This document shows positions 47,158 through 59,207 of a stretch of 64,000 nucleotides of DNA, in pieces. Where the stretch lies: NCBI RefSeq assembly GCF_034702125.1, contig NW_026945742.1:62001-126000 (forward strand), written 5' to 3'. Origin of the DNA: Engraulis encrasicolus (lineage: Eukaryota; Chordata; Actinopteri; Clupeiformes; Engraulidae). The position numbers were made by a program, and so were the translations under genes. Position 1 is the stretch's first letter; each line of letters begins with the position of its first letter. The notes below the pieces were generated by a model. It saw only the letters and a list, made by a program, of their open reading frames with translations, had not been told where the DNA came from and searched no databases.

Positions 47158-47366
47158 GACAGGTGTATGGGTTCTGTAATGTTTTCAACACTGTTAGGAC
47201 CTATATTGTTTTCTGGCTCATGCGCGAACTATTTGTTGTCATTCAGAATCAGAAACATCAAAGTGTCAGCAGACAGCATTCTCTTGTTGCTGGTGCTTCG
47301 CATCTAAAAGTTAGCGGAAAGTCAGAAAACTCGCTGCATGACAATGTGCTCAATGGTCAATATTTA

Positions 47367-49150
47367 GGGCCCGAGCACCGGAGGGTGCGAGGCCCTATTG
47401 TTCTCCCTCGGATTATTATTATTATTATTTCGCTTCTTTTTGCTCCTTGTTCGGGTCCGCCATTTTGTCTGAGATGCACTTGGTCGCATGCCGCTTTGCA
47501 CGGTGATCCGAAATGTGCGCCGCTACTCAGAACCAGAATTATAGGTTCTCACCCCCAACCCTCTAGCGCCACCAGCAGGCCAAAATTTCAGGGACATTTC
47601 TGCTTGTAACTTTTGAACCGCTGGGCCTGGAATCCTTGGGCCGAGACGAATCCAACGCACCCTATGACGTCATTTTCCGCCAGGATAGTTTTCCCGCCAT
47701 TTTGAATTTTGTGAAAATCAATAAAAACGCTACTTCTCCCTCATTTTATGATCAACCGTTCTGAAAGTCGGTATATAGTATCTCTGGACTGAGCCTCACA
47801 AAACTTATCGAGTGGATTCTGCGATAATGTTTTCGTTTGGCCGTGACAGCCAATCAAAAACGGCCTAAAAGTCGCCTAAAACTCACCAAACAGGAAGTGA
47901 AGTCATATCTTGGGAACCCATCGTCACAATGTTCTGTAAATTGTCACAGACATTTCCGTCAATACCATGACTGACCACAAAAAAAATCAGGTCGCTAGCT
48001 CAAACTCTCTAGCGCCACCAGCAGGTCAAAGTTTTAGCTACATTTCTAGCTGTAACTTTTGAACCGCACGCTCAATTTTAAATCCAGGGGTAGCGTTGAA
48101 ATCCTTGGGCCAAGACGAATCCAACGAACCCTATGACATCATATCCGCCATTATAAAATGTCCGCCATTTTTGATTAAGTTGCCATACAGGAAGTGACGT
48201 CATATCTTGGGAACCCATGTGTAAATCTGTAACAGACATCCTTGACCATCCCATGACCCCCCACAAGAAATATCAGGTCGCTAGCTCAAACACTCTAGCG
48301 CCACCAGCAGTTCAAAGTTCAAAGTCACCACCCAACAGCAGGCCAAAGTTTTAGCTACATTTCTGCCAGTAACTTTTGAACTGCATGCTCAATTTTAATG
48401 CTGGTGGTAGCGTTGAAATCCTTGGGCCAAGACGAATCCAACGAACCCCATGACATCATACCCGCATTTTCAGAATGTCCGCCATTTTGGATTTGGTGAA
48501 AATCGATAACGTGGTCCTAATCCTTCAAATTCGGTCTGATTTTCTCAAAACTTGATACATATGATTTCAGGAGCACTCTGAAGAGATTTGTGAAAGGGTT
48601 TTATTACATCTTTTACGGTTTGGCCGTGACAGCCAATCAAAATCCTTCTAACACCCCCAAACAGGAAGTGAAGTCATATCTCAGCAACCAATATGACCCA
48701 TGACTTCCCACAAAAACTTTCAGGTCCCCATATCTGCTTGTAAAAATTACATGGCATGGTTGTTCAGTAAGGCGCATTTACAAATCCAAAAATGTCAGAC
48801 TCAACAGAACCCCCCGCAGAAACCTGTCCGAAGCTGGCATATATGTGACTGCAGTGGCCCACCAGGTGCAGTGCCACCATTTTTAGGCGAATTAATTGCT
48901 ATAAATGTGGAAATTAAAACATCTTCCATGCGCCTATATGATTGAAATGGCAATGCAAAGGGATACCAAGAGGGGAAGTGGACAAGACAGCAGTGCTACG
49001 TCAATGACGCCTTCACCTTCCTCATACTTGTCAGAAAATGTTTACGCTTCATCCATTTTTCACAGGTAGGGGTGTATTAGGGCAGGGCGATGTGCCATGC
49101 CCCCCGGGCCGCAGGTGCGAGGGCCCGCCAAGGCTGCTCGCAGCTTTAAT
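47367..49150. mobile_element. Long non-coding transposon-like repeat with internal array
   Basis: The left edge GGGCCCGAGCACCGGAGGGT and the right edge GAGGGCCCGCCAAGGCTGCT look like the ends of a common fish element. Inside, a 280-450 base block recurs three times, with CTAGCGCCACCAGCAG, CTGTAACTTTTGAACCGC, AAATCCTTGGGCC.AGACGAA and CAGGAAGTGA.GTCATATC. There is no open transposase. Confidence 0.65.
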
Positions 49151-49397
49151 CTAGATTATTCTAGATTAGTCTAATAGCATAAACGCGGGCTCTGTCTGAT
49201 TCAAAGCGAGCACAAGGGTCAATAGTCCACTTCAAGACGCATTAAACCGCACTGCTCTGATTCTAAGAGCAGGCTGTGCTTGGTCCCGCCTCTCTGCCCG
49301 CAGCTGGGGCTACTCAAATACTGTTCCAGAAATGTAAGGAGTAGAAAGTAGCATAGGCCTACAGATATTTGTCAAAACATGTAACGGAGTAAAGTAA

Positions 49398-49760
49398 CGG
49401 CGTAAAAGTTAAAAAAAGCTTCTCAAATATTGTCTAGATAATTGTCAAAAAACGTAAGGGCGTAAATGTAAATTGTCAAAAAATGTAACGACGTAAAGGT
49501 AAAAAAAACCAACAACATACCAGTTAAAATTAGTAAGTACATTTTATTTATAGATTTACATGTTTAAATCAACAAAACGGCGTAAAAGTGAAAAAAAAAG
49601 CTTCTCAAATATTGTCTAGATAATTGTCAAAAAATGTAAGGGCGTAAACGTAAATTGTCAAAAAAGGTAACGACGTAAACGTAAAAAAACCCAAAAAAAC
49701 ATACCAGTTAAAATGAGTAAGTACATTTTATTTATAGATTTACATGTTTAAATCAACAAA
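49398..49760. repeat. Tandem duplication, about 180-bp unit, two copies
   Basis: GGCGTAAAAGT, CTTCTCAAATATTGTCTAGA, CATACCAGTTAAAAT and TACATTTTATTTATAGATTT occur twice with offset 180. A second pair with unit about 62 (AACCCGTTAAAATGAGCATT) follows at 49803-49925. Confidence 0.9.
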
Positions 49761-49925
49761 AAACAAAACTTAACAGCTGATTTACATATTTAAATAAACA
49801 AAACCCGTTAAAATGAGCATTAAAAAAGCTGATTTACATTTCTAATATAGGCAGGCTGAAGAAAACCCGTTAAAATGAGCATTTAAAAAGCTGATTTACA
49901 TTTCTAATATAGGCAGGCTGAAGGG

Positions 49926-52330
49926 ACGTTTAGTTCAAACCTAAGGATCTTTAGTTCAATTTTAAGGACGTTTCGTAGGCTTTTGCGTTAGACGGAACGT
50001 CCTCGACGAAAGATCCCCTGCCTTATACGAATGGTCCAACGTTTTGTTCGAATGGTCCCCTCTCAAGAATCCATTCGACGACAAGACCTGTACCCTTGAC
50101 ATCATATACAGCTACAACATACCTTTTGATGCTTGATCATTAAAATCCTTTACTGAGCTTATTCTTTCAACACTGCCTTCTCTGAATACTGGAAATGGTC
50201 AAGCTTCCACTGTGTCCATTGACAATGGGCAGAAGCTATGTAGTTTTTGAGTACCTGGAATTGGGACCGACGAGGGTGCAGGGCCCACCAGGAAAATGCC
50301 CGTTATGCCAAATGGTCAGTCCAGTCCTAATACTACTTCATTACAACTAATTTCAACCTTTATGTCCCATTATCTCTGAAATGAACAAAGAACCAAACAC
50401 CCCATTTTCAGGTGTTGTTTATGACCTTACAGGCTATGCTTAGACAAGAAACCGGCCATTTAAAAATATACGTTTTTTTTATACGAGTGATTCTACGATT
50501 CGGCTTCGCTTTTAAGTCCATGGATTTTATTTGCCAATTCCACTTTTAACTGCATCCAATGATGTTTTGGACATTAGCACACATTTATCTTTCATATAAT
50601 ACAGAAAATGTAGACATGGCATTATTTCCCTCAGCAAGAACGAATATTTATTACTGGTTTTGGGCGTTTTCATGCCGTCCTGTTTTCCAAATGCCAGATT
50701 CAGTCTTCATATTAGCATGTAAAGAAACTTGTTTTGCCCAAGATGATTGCAAATGTTGATTTACAGTAATCATCACAATATGACAAAACTGTCAGAAAGA
50801 CCACTGTCCTTTCCATTATAGATGAAATTTGCCATTTTGTGTGTGTCCACGAAAACTGTGTTAACCGTGTCACGGTCTGAAACCCCCTCCATAAATCAGT
50901 AATGGTTTGGTTTTAGGCCATACGAATAACATCACGTGATGTCATAACCTCTTTGGCAGGATATGGGAAGACTTTTTTAATCCATTCTTTTTCTATTCTT
51001 CATGTTATCATAGCGGGAAAATTGCCTGTCAACAGTGTTATCAACATATTCATAAGAATCTGAATTAGAAATCACATGTAGAAAAACACAGATAAAGCAT
51101 ACAAATACATGAATTGATTAAGGTGTTGTGGTGGAACTTCTGAGGTCCTCACTTAGCACAACACCATAAAAATGGCTGAAATGTCAAGCCTTTTTACCGT
51201 CAATGGTGTTACAATTAGCTATGACAGACAGTTGAGGAGGAGTATGTTTTTGACAATTTATCTCCATATTGACAGACAAACAAACAAAAATAATTTGTGT
51301 TCTAGGGAGATGGGTTCGTCTGCTCTTTCTTTTCTCCTAAATAAGTGCCGACTTGTTCCCCTGCACTGTTGACCGTAACACAGTTGAGTAACACGGTTGA
51401 CTGTTTTGAAAGTGTTTTTGAGCTATTGATCCCTTATGTGTTGGAAAAATCCTATGAACAGACACTAGGGATTATATCTGGAGAAGGAAGTGACTAAATT
51501 CAAATCAGACGTTACAGGGATTTATAATGAGAAATGTGTCAGTCTGTATCACAGTGAATCATAAAATCCTACTTATGAAGCTCAACAATCACATTTTCTA
51601 TATCAGTTGCACAGATTAATGACAACATTATTGCTAAGGGACATGAGCACTTTCAAACGTATGTTGTTTCAACTCTAGTATTTTTATATATGTTTGAAAT
51701 GACATAGTATTTGTCCATAACACTGTTGACAAAATAATCAAGCAAATGTTCGCTTTCATTAGAGTATTTATAACATTATTTAAGATTAATCTTGGCAATT
51801 TGTTTGTTTGGAAACTTAAATATATACACTATGTAAACATCTAGGTCATTTAGTTGAAAAAACTTATAATTGACATTTTGCTTTTGCCAAAAGCGTCGGC
51901 GAATCGTAGAATCACTCCTATTCAAATTGTAATATTTCAATGTATCAGAATTCATATTCTGAAGGTTGTTGTATTCCATGCTCTTTGTGTTAAAGTACAG
52001 ACAGGAAGACCCAATTGCAGTTCAGAGATTTTATTTTCTTCACACAGGAATCCAACGAAAGAATTGCAGTCCAAAAACAGTCAACAAAAAAGGGATAAAC
52101 GCTCAGAAGATTCAATGGGCAGTAAAAAGGCAAAAATGAAAAACCCCAGTATCGGTTGTCAAAGTCTTCAAGAAAAACTCAAAAGTTGCATAAGCACTTG
52201 TCCATGTAAAATCTTCAAAAAAACTCAGGTCACAAAAATCTCCAGACAAAAAACTCAAAAGGATGCAAGAGAAAAAGTCCAGGCAGTTCCAAAAGTCACA
52301 ACAAAAGATCTTCACCAAAAACTAAAAAAA
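49926..52330. other. No gene recognised
   Basis: AT-rich DNA. The 159-codon + frame at 51854-52333 is Lys/Gln/Ser-rich with internal CAAAAA repeats and resembles low-complexity repeat sequence rather than a protein. Confidence 0.4.
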
Positions 52331-53356
52331 TAGTGTAACCCGGTTGGGATTTGTAATTAAGTATTTAAAAATATCTGTGAATGCATTTCATAAGGTTATA
52401 AATGGCTTAAAGGGTATTTTAGTTAATGGCAATAAATACTGATAAGTAGAAGAAAGTTAAAATTCATTGGCCAGCAATGACGTCATTATGGCTATGTTTC
52501 TGTAAGAAACATAGATATGGGTAATAGGCATGTTTATTCAATATGTCATGTTATTTTTCTTATATTTCCTATGTATGGACACTTGTTAAAATGCTTAAGT
52601 TTTGCATAGAAGTATGTGAAACGATGTCTGTATTTGTTTTCAGTTTATTTCTTTTCTGTATAATCTGTGATTAGCCAATCACGAGACAGGTCAAGGGGGA
52701 GGAAGTGATACGTGAGATGTACGTGGGTCAGAAGGAAAAATGCATTTTGTGAAGAAGCCACGCATTAAGTTTGTCCGAGTTTGAGTTATTAATCATATTC
52801 ACGGAAGTTGAATTTGATGTACTATTGTCATGTAAGTGAAGCTTTCGGTATGAAGACTTTGTGTAACTTGTGTGAGATAGTTATCTGCCGGTTAGATGGA
52901 CAATTTAACTTGAGGCAGAAGGAAGACTGCATCGCCGTTTATTTCACGGGCTTCGTGCATCCAGTGGCTGCGTGATGGACTTTGCTAATTAGTTAGCGGC
53001 TTGCCAACTGTAGCTGAGAAGTCCACACGAGCAGAGGGAAGACCACGAGAGCCGTGTCTACATCGAAGCCCTGAAGCAGTGTCAAAGGGGCGACTAAATG
53101 CAACTGACTGGACTTTGCTGAATCTGCATAACACCTCCCAACGTGCGTCATAGACGAGTGAGTAAGGTATTTTATTTTCAATGCCCTCGTGGTAGTGATG
53201 GCGAAATGAGGCTTCCTGAACCAATGAGGCTTTCAGGCAAAAAGGTTCGAGCAGCCAATTAAAATAACCGGAAAGAAATATAATTAATAGAGTCACATTA
53301 TATGAATTAAATGTCATTCAAGGGATACCAGCAAATATCAGTTATCCACTAGGCCT

Positions 53357-53416
53357 ACTTATATTTGAACTCACAATTATAAAGGTAGCACTCTGTGGCC
53401 TTCACCACTATGCCAG
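53357..53416 (-). repeat. tRNA-like module 1 inside the hAT element
   Basis: On the minus strand, TGGCATAGTGGTGAAGG resembles an A box and GAGTTCAAATATA a B box at near-tRNA spacing. It is probably the head of a SINE. Confidence 0.4.
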
Positions 53417-53510
53417 GCTGGAAGATGAGTTCATGGTTTACTTGGTCAAGTTTAACAGAAGGCTACCCAGTGAAATCAAGAACTAGTTGAATTATCATCA
53501 CATCGCTGCT

Positions 53511-53580
53511 ACAGGGATTTGATCTGATGATCCTGAGAATCCAGGTCTGACAGTTTAACCACTGCGCTAGCCGCTTCACC
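53511..53580 (-). repeat. tRNA-like module 2 inside the hAT element
   Basis: On the minus strand, GGCTAGCGCAGTGGTTAAA matches an A box closely and CAGATCAAATCCCTG a B box. Length and spacing are close to a tRNA. Acceptor-stem pairing is poor, so it is a tRNA-derived repeat rather than a working tRNA. Confidence 0.5.
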
Positions 53581-54471
53581 CGGGACGACACAGCGGAGTT
53601 TCCTTCTTGTAGTCAACATGACTCACCTTGTAAAGACTATTAAAACCCGCACAAAACCTACAATAAATAAAATAGGTCTGCTCTCTTATTTAGCTGTAGT
53701 TTAGTACTAATAATTGCTGACAGAACTGCTGTCTCGTTTATGGTTGCTTAGCGGTAGAACTAAAACAATTTTCCACCTCGTCTTCTGAAGCGTCTCACTT
53801 TGAAAAACTACTTCAAAAGGGAATTGGAGGTGCATAGATCATATTTGGACATTTGGGTCAATCTACGGCATGAGCTGAATTTATTGTAGAGTGGAACCAA
53901 ATCAAAGTCACTACATATCCAGTCTCAACACACACAACAAATCTTGAAAACTTGAGAAGTGCTCCGAGGCGCAGAAAGCTCGTTTGGGTAGCGGTGCGCA
54001 ATGAAACATCCACGCGCCTCGCAAAATGTGAAGCCTCGTTTGGCATTGTCACGTGGTTTTTACGTTGCCGACACAAGCCTCGAAGCAAGGCTTCATATGT
54101 TACACCCACTTTTGCCCGAAGCAGGCTTCGAAGCCTCGCTTCAAGTTCCCCATCACTACCTCGTGGTGAAGAAGCCACTTGTTTGTTTATACGGCAAGAA
54201 CTGGGGTGGGGACCTGTTGCTTCTTTGAGACTTTGGGTTGAACTTAATTGAACATTATTTGTACTGCCGGCTATAGGGTAATCTTTTTATATTGGGCCCA
54301 TTAGAAGAATATTTGGTCTGTGCATTTTTTTGTTTGAAACCCTGAGGTGGGTAATTGTGTTGATATTGACATTTGCATTATTCTTAAACTTTTCAAAGTG
54401 ACTTTATTGCATTCTATATTCAGTAAATAATTCGTGTTTTCATTTAAACTCTGGTGAATGTGTCATTCAGT

Positions 54472-55264
54472 TGCTACGTGTACATGATGTTTTTGAATCG
54501 GATCTAATAGATCGGATTTAAGTAGATTGGATTAAGAGTTATTTTGCGACGTGTATACATGGCAATTTCACTTAAATGCGATTAAACGTCTGGGGAAAAT
54601 AAAGCATTGCGATTGGACTGAGGACGCACGTGCTGAGTGAGCCAAATAAGGCGTGGGGGCGTGGTCGCCAAACCTCCGGGGAACTACTGGGACACAAGCT
54701 TATCTTCAGCCCGAAAATGAATTCCCTCAGTGGACTCAAGGCTGGTAAAATCCCCTTTGGGTCTGGTTCTTTCAAATGCTAGTTAGCACCCTCCTAGCTT
54801 AGAAAAACGAACTGGTGAAAGGGTGATGTGGAGTAACTTTGTTGTGCTTAATTACTTCGTGGGGCACTTTTACATCAATATATGGAAGCCACAACATTTA
54901 TAGTCGCTTAGGGACTTTAAATTAAGCAAAACTTTCATGTGAAAATCAACAGGAAGTGCCGCCATCTTTTTCTCACTGACAAAGAGCACGGGCTCTTGGC
55001 GCCATCGTGTGGTCAACGAGCATGCGTGGAACAACCGGATTTATTGTAATTCTGATTAAAAGGTTACATGACAGAGGAACGTGTTTAATCGGATTTAAAA
55101 GAGGAATAAACCACCCACTTTAATCGGACTTAAGTTTAAATCGGAATAAACTTAAATCCTGTTCGGTAAGTGTTTACATGATGTTTTTAAAGTGGAATTA
55201 AGTTTTAATGAGATTTAAAGTGAGTTAAATCGGATTTAAATGCCTCATGTAAACGTACCAAGTG
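54472..55264. mobile_element. Inverted-repeat element with GGATTTAA motifs
   Basis: The left end AGTTGCTACGTGTACATGA and the complement of the right end ACTTGGTACGTTTACATGA pair. Both sides are rich in AATCGGATTTAA-like motifs. GTCATT lies just left and GTCATA just right. It is non-coding. Confidence 0.6.
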
Positions 55265-55269
55265 TCATA

Positions 55270-57210
55270 TCTGTCTGAGGTTTATTCCATAGGTGTTATT
55301 GCACATAAGGTAAACCTGCAGTATATTAACTGTAACACTTATATTACAGGGAGTAATATATTTTTCAAAGGTAAACACACAATTATCAGGTCACTTAACA
55401 AGTTACCTTTTCAGAGGGGAAACACACACATTATAATAACAGTATAAGGACTCAGGTTAGCTTCTCTCATAATAGTCATAAATATTAGAGAGGCTCTACA
55501 ATAGCAAAAACAAGGAGCATGGCAAAAACTGAAAAATTCACTGGGATAGAGCACTTACGAATTGGCGCACACTTGGGAAAGGACAGAACAGTCTGACACA
55601 TGGCAAAGGGTGAGCAGGGCATAAGTAGGGGGAAATGAACAAACAATGAAGGTGATGCTAATGAGGGGCAGGTAGCAAACAATCAAACAATCATGAGGGG
55701 AAACAAAAACAAAAGCACATGGTGGTGGTGTTGTGGTGTTCATGTGGTGTTCATGTATTTAGGCCAATGTGATGTTAATGTTTCAGTGTCTGATGGTGAG
55801 GGTCATATTACCGAACCAGTGACCAGAGACTTGTTGCACAGTAAGTTTGGCATTTGACAGTCACACAGAAATACATTTAAATGTGCACCAATAAAGGAAA
55901 CACATATGTTTTTTCTTCTTTAAAGGGCAGCACATTTTTTTTCAATGGCATCCTTATTTATAGTGTAATAGAATAGTGTTCTGCCCATGGTAGTTTTTCG
56001 TCATTTGGAACACCCCGAAAATATTGGGTTTGAAACATCCGGCTATGTGGAGAACATTTGTTTGAACAACAGTTTTGGAGAGTTTCTTGAAAGCTGGTAC
56101 TGATGACGTCATCAGTCCACGAGAGTGCTCTTTCAGTTCGCTGGCTTAGTTAAAACACCTTAACCTTAGGGGCTATTTTTGAGGTTTTTTTTTTTTAGGT
56201 TTTGCACAATGTCTACCTACATGGTTCCTGAGCCTGCATACTTTGACCTATCATGAAGTACTGGTACAATTTGAAAGAAGAGACTCTGTAGAATCCACAG
56301 GAAGTGACAGGAAGATGTTGTGATGTACTGCCAAGGACTTACAGGGGTTTGAACATCTTTTTTTCTGACAGGCGATTTTAGAAACTCTTTGAAATTACTA
56401 CATTTCAGCAGTTTAGCTGATACATTTGGCCTTGGAAACACATTTGATACTTACTCACATGTCTACAGAAGCTTTTTTCAAAGGGGATCTTGTTACAGCT
56501 ATATATGACCTTTCCCAAGACAATTATGTGTGGATATGCACATGCGTTATTGTAGATCTTTTGATTAGTCAAAATGCACCCCACAAATAAGGTCTCACTG
56601 TTCAAGAACAGTTTGAGCTAGAAGCCTCATGATGGTCTCAAATCAAAGCTTACCCTTTGAGGTGTTGTACAGTCATCTGACTTAGTTGGATATGCCTTTT
56701 GGGTAGTATTATAGAGATGTTACTGTACAGTACTGTACGGTACTGTACACTATGTACAGTAAAAACATGGGAAAAAGGGGCATTCTTGAGCAGATTTGAG
56801 ATTCCTCTGTCCCTGGGTGTAAACACAGAAGAGCTATATTATATATATATGACTCATTTGAAAACATGGACTCTAGACTATCATTCAGCTAGACTATCAT
56901 TCACCACTCCAGTGGTGCCCATGTAATCAGCAGGGTCTGGGGATCATGTGGAATACCATTGATCATATGAAATATATGGAAGTGTAGGCAACAACAGCAC
57001 AATTCTTGAGAAAAAAAAAGTGATCATTTTTTTTCACAATAAAGTGATTTAGTTTGAGTGGAGTTGTACAACTTGTGGTTGAAATAGAGTAACAAGAATA
57101 TACTTTCATAAACCTTGGATTGTAACAGACATTTTGAGACCATGATGATAAGGATATGTTCATGCTTGGATGTCCACTCATCCTAGGAAGGTAGGGAGAC
57201 ATCAGGCGGG
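55270..57210. other. No gene recognised
   Basis: AT-rich DNA with only short unsupported open frames. A diverged direct repeat (GTAAGTTTG.CATTTGACA.TCACAC) links about 55840-55885 and 57786-57835. Confidence 0.4.
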
Positions 57211-57215
57211 GGTGC

Positions 57216-57216
<1 letters not shown>

Positions 57217-57284
<68 letters not shown>

Positions 57285-57395
57285 GGGGGGGGGGGGGCGG
57301 GGGGGGGGGTGGGAGGGGGGGGGGGGGGGGGGGGTGGGGGGGGGGGGGGGGGGGGGGGGCAGCGGGGGGGGGGGGGGGGGGTGGGGGGGGGGGGG
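57217..57395. repeat. Poly-G tract of about 180 bases
   Basis: Nearly pure G with scattered A, C and T. It could form G-quadruplexes and is also a classic assembly or sequencing artefact. Gly- and Pro-rich frames over it are meaningless. Confidence 0.95.
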
Positions 57396-58310
57396 ACAAA
57401 TCAGAAAGGTGACATTGTGTAATAAATTGATAATAATGCACATTAAATATGGTCAAATCCCTGTATAGCAGTGCTAGGTGTGGTCCTGAGGGTGTAAGAT
57501 TTCCAATGATATATAATGTTTCTGGGTTTATTACACCACCTGGATTATAAACCATTGCGGAATGAAGATCAAGTGGAAGTTCAAAGTCATTCGGGTCGCC
57601 ACCGGGTTGCCTTACAGTCAAGGGGTTTTCTCACAATAATGATTTTCCTCACATACCCCTAAAACATTCACTACACCTTATTACTGCTGCTGTATCATAC
57701 TTAATATATTAAAAATAATGTATCAAGTGCCGGCATTTACTTGCCTGTACACTCAATCACCCGACATCACCAAACCTGTTGCAATGTAAGTTTGCTATTT
57801 GACACTCACACCGACATACACATAAATATCCACCAATATGTGGGTAAAACACATTTTCTCTTTTTCTTTCTTTCTTTAAGTAGACAGTGACTGAATACTT
57901 CATATTGGCATTTCAATGTCTCAAGTTGAATCTTTGGCATTTGACACTTATACTAACTTACCCTTAATTATCTGCCTAAACAATGGAATTATCTTTTCTG
58001 ATTAGCTGATGGGGTGGCCATTAATCCCTTAGGACCAGTCAGGCATCAAGCGTACGACTAAGTTAGATGCACATGGAACTTTCGTTTGGAATGCCAATGG
58101 TATCTAAGGAAACCATGCACATCGTCTATGGAAAATTAAGTAACATAACAATGTCAGCATACCAAACTAAGATTCTAGACGCGTCTAAGTTAGACGCCCA
58201 CATAGCGATGCGTCTATCTTGTTCACAAGATTCTGGTGCAGCTGACATGGTTCCTGCAACTTTACAGACAGTAAGAGATTAAAAAATGCCCATACCGTAA
58301 CAGCAGATAC
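57396..58310. other. No gene recognised
   Basis: AT-rich DNA. A 71-codon + frame at 58067-58282 has a normal composition (MELSFGMPMVSKETMHIVYG) but no recognisable family. An upstream exon of the GTPase gene could lie here or further left and cannot be identified. Confidence 0.35.
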
Positions 58311-58315
58311 GCAGG

Positions 58316-58728
58316 ATAACGACCTTCGAGGTTGACCGGTTACACAAAGTTAATGGCTTGGCGGAGGCAACTCAGGTGCTGTTTCCACTTAGCAGGATAT
58401 TTTTTTAGCAGGGTATTTTTTTCTCCTGTTGAGGTGTAAACGCAACATGTGGATAAAAATAAATCCTCCATTGTAACAAATGCGTTTCAGCCCCCTGAAC
58501 AGGATATTTTTTTCTCCTTATTTTTATACCTGGATTTTAAATATCTGCTACGTGGAAACGGAAGGCCAAAACCAATGCAACCAGGAGAAAAAAATATCCA
58601 CACATAAAAATATCCAGCTACGTGGAAACAGCACCTCAGTCTCTGCGCTACGCACATTTCCAGAGTTCTGAGCCACCGCCTGGCCATTAACCTCATGTAA
58701 CCGGTCACCTCGTCGGCCGTTATACCTC
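58316..58728. mobile_element. Inverted-repeat element with a second inverted-repeat element in its loop
   Basis: Outer arms GGTTGACCGGTTACACAAAG with TTAATGGCTTGGCGG (left) and the complement of 58675-58728 (GGTGACCGGTTACATGAGG, TTAATGGCCAGGCGG) enclose the MITE at 58374-58636. This is a transposon-in-transposon arrangement. Confidence 0.65.
58374..58636. mobile_element. MITE, 263 bp
   Basis: The left end AGGTGCTGTTTCCACTTAGC and right end GCTACGTGGAAACAGCACCT pair, with GGATATTTTT inside both. A decayed copy is at 25850-26050. Confidence 0.8.
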
Positions 58729-59207
58729 ACATATCCACCACTATAGACACTTTCTGTCATTTAACTTATATACAGTAGATCTAATTGAACTTACTTCACT
58801 GTGGCTGGCTTCACATATGTTTGACTTAATTTATTGTTTATAAAATATTGTTCAAAATGTTACTTTTCAAAAGGGGTGCACTAATTACTGGTGTGCGCTG
58901 TACATTTATACCCAGTGCCGATTTACATAATTATTACTATGTTCACTACTACCACCATACATAGAAGTTTACAAAAGTGACTACGCATGTGACGTGTAAT
59001 GAGCAAATACTACAACACAATGACATTGATGGAGCAATTGTATGTGTCTAATATGTGATTGTATTGGAAAAGGAAATTATCATTTTAAATAAATATCAGT
59101 GTCTATTGAGTGGTCAGGGGTTAGTGTGCTAAATTTACAGAATTACCATCACCCCTTGAACAAAATAGGTCATATGTTCATTAATTAATTAATGTATTTA
59201 TTCATCT

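Larger units (their letters stand above)
53193..54158. mobile_element. hAT element with perfect 8-bp target duplication, 966 bp
   Basis: CCTCGTGG flanks both sides (53185-53192 and 54159-54166). Ends TAGTGATGGCGAAATGAGGC and GCTTCAAGTTCCCCATCACTA pair, with repeated GAAGCCTCG motifs inside the arms. The interior holds two tRNA-like modules and no transposase, so it is non-autonomous. Confidence 0.9.
52334..54470. other. Possible solo-LTR-like or promoter unit interrupted by a hAT element
   Basis: The sequence TGTAACCCGGTTGGG at 52334 and the long non-coding stretch up to about 54470, with CAAT-like and CpG parts near 52680-53160, could be an LTR-like unit. The hAT copy at 53193-54158 splits it. 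No matching end or coding region confirms this. Confidence 0.25.

Noticed and set aside
51854..52333. 159-codon + frame
   Set aside because: Lys/Gln/Ser-rich with CAAAAA-type internal repeats, no motif, no splice neighbours; judged low-complexity DNA.
53511..53580. Functional tRNA gene
   Set aside because: A and B boxes are good but the acceptor stem does not pair well and it lies inside a transposon; listed as a tRNA-like repeat.
57170..57621. Poly-Gly and poly-Pro frames
   Set aside because: Produced by the G tract.
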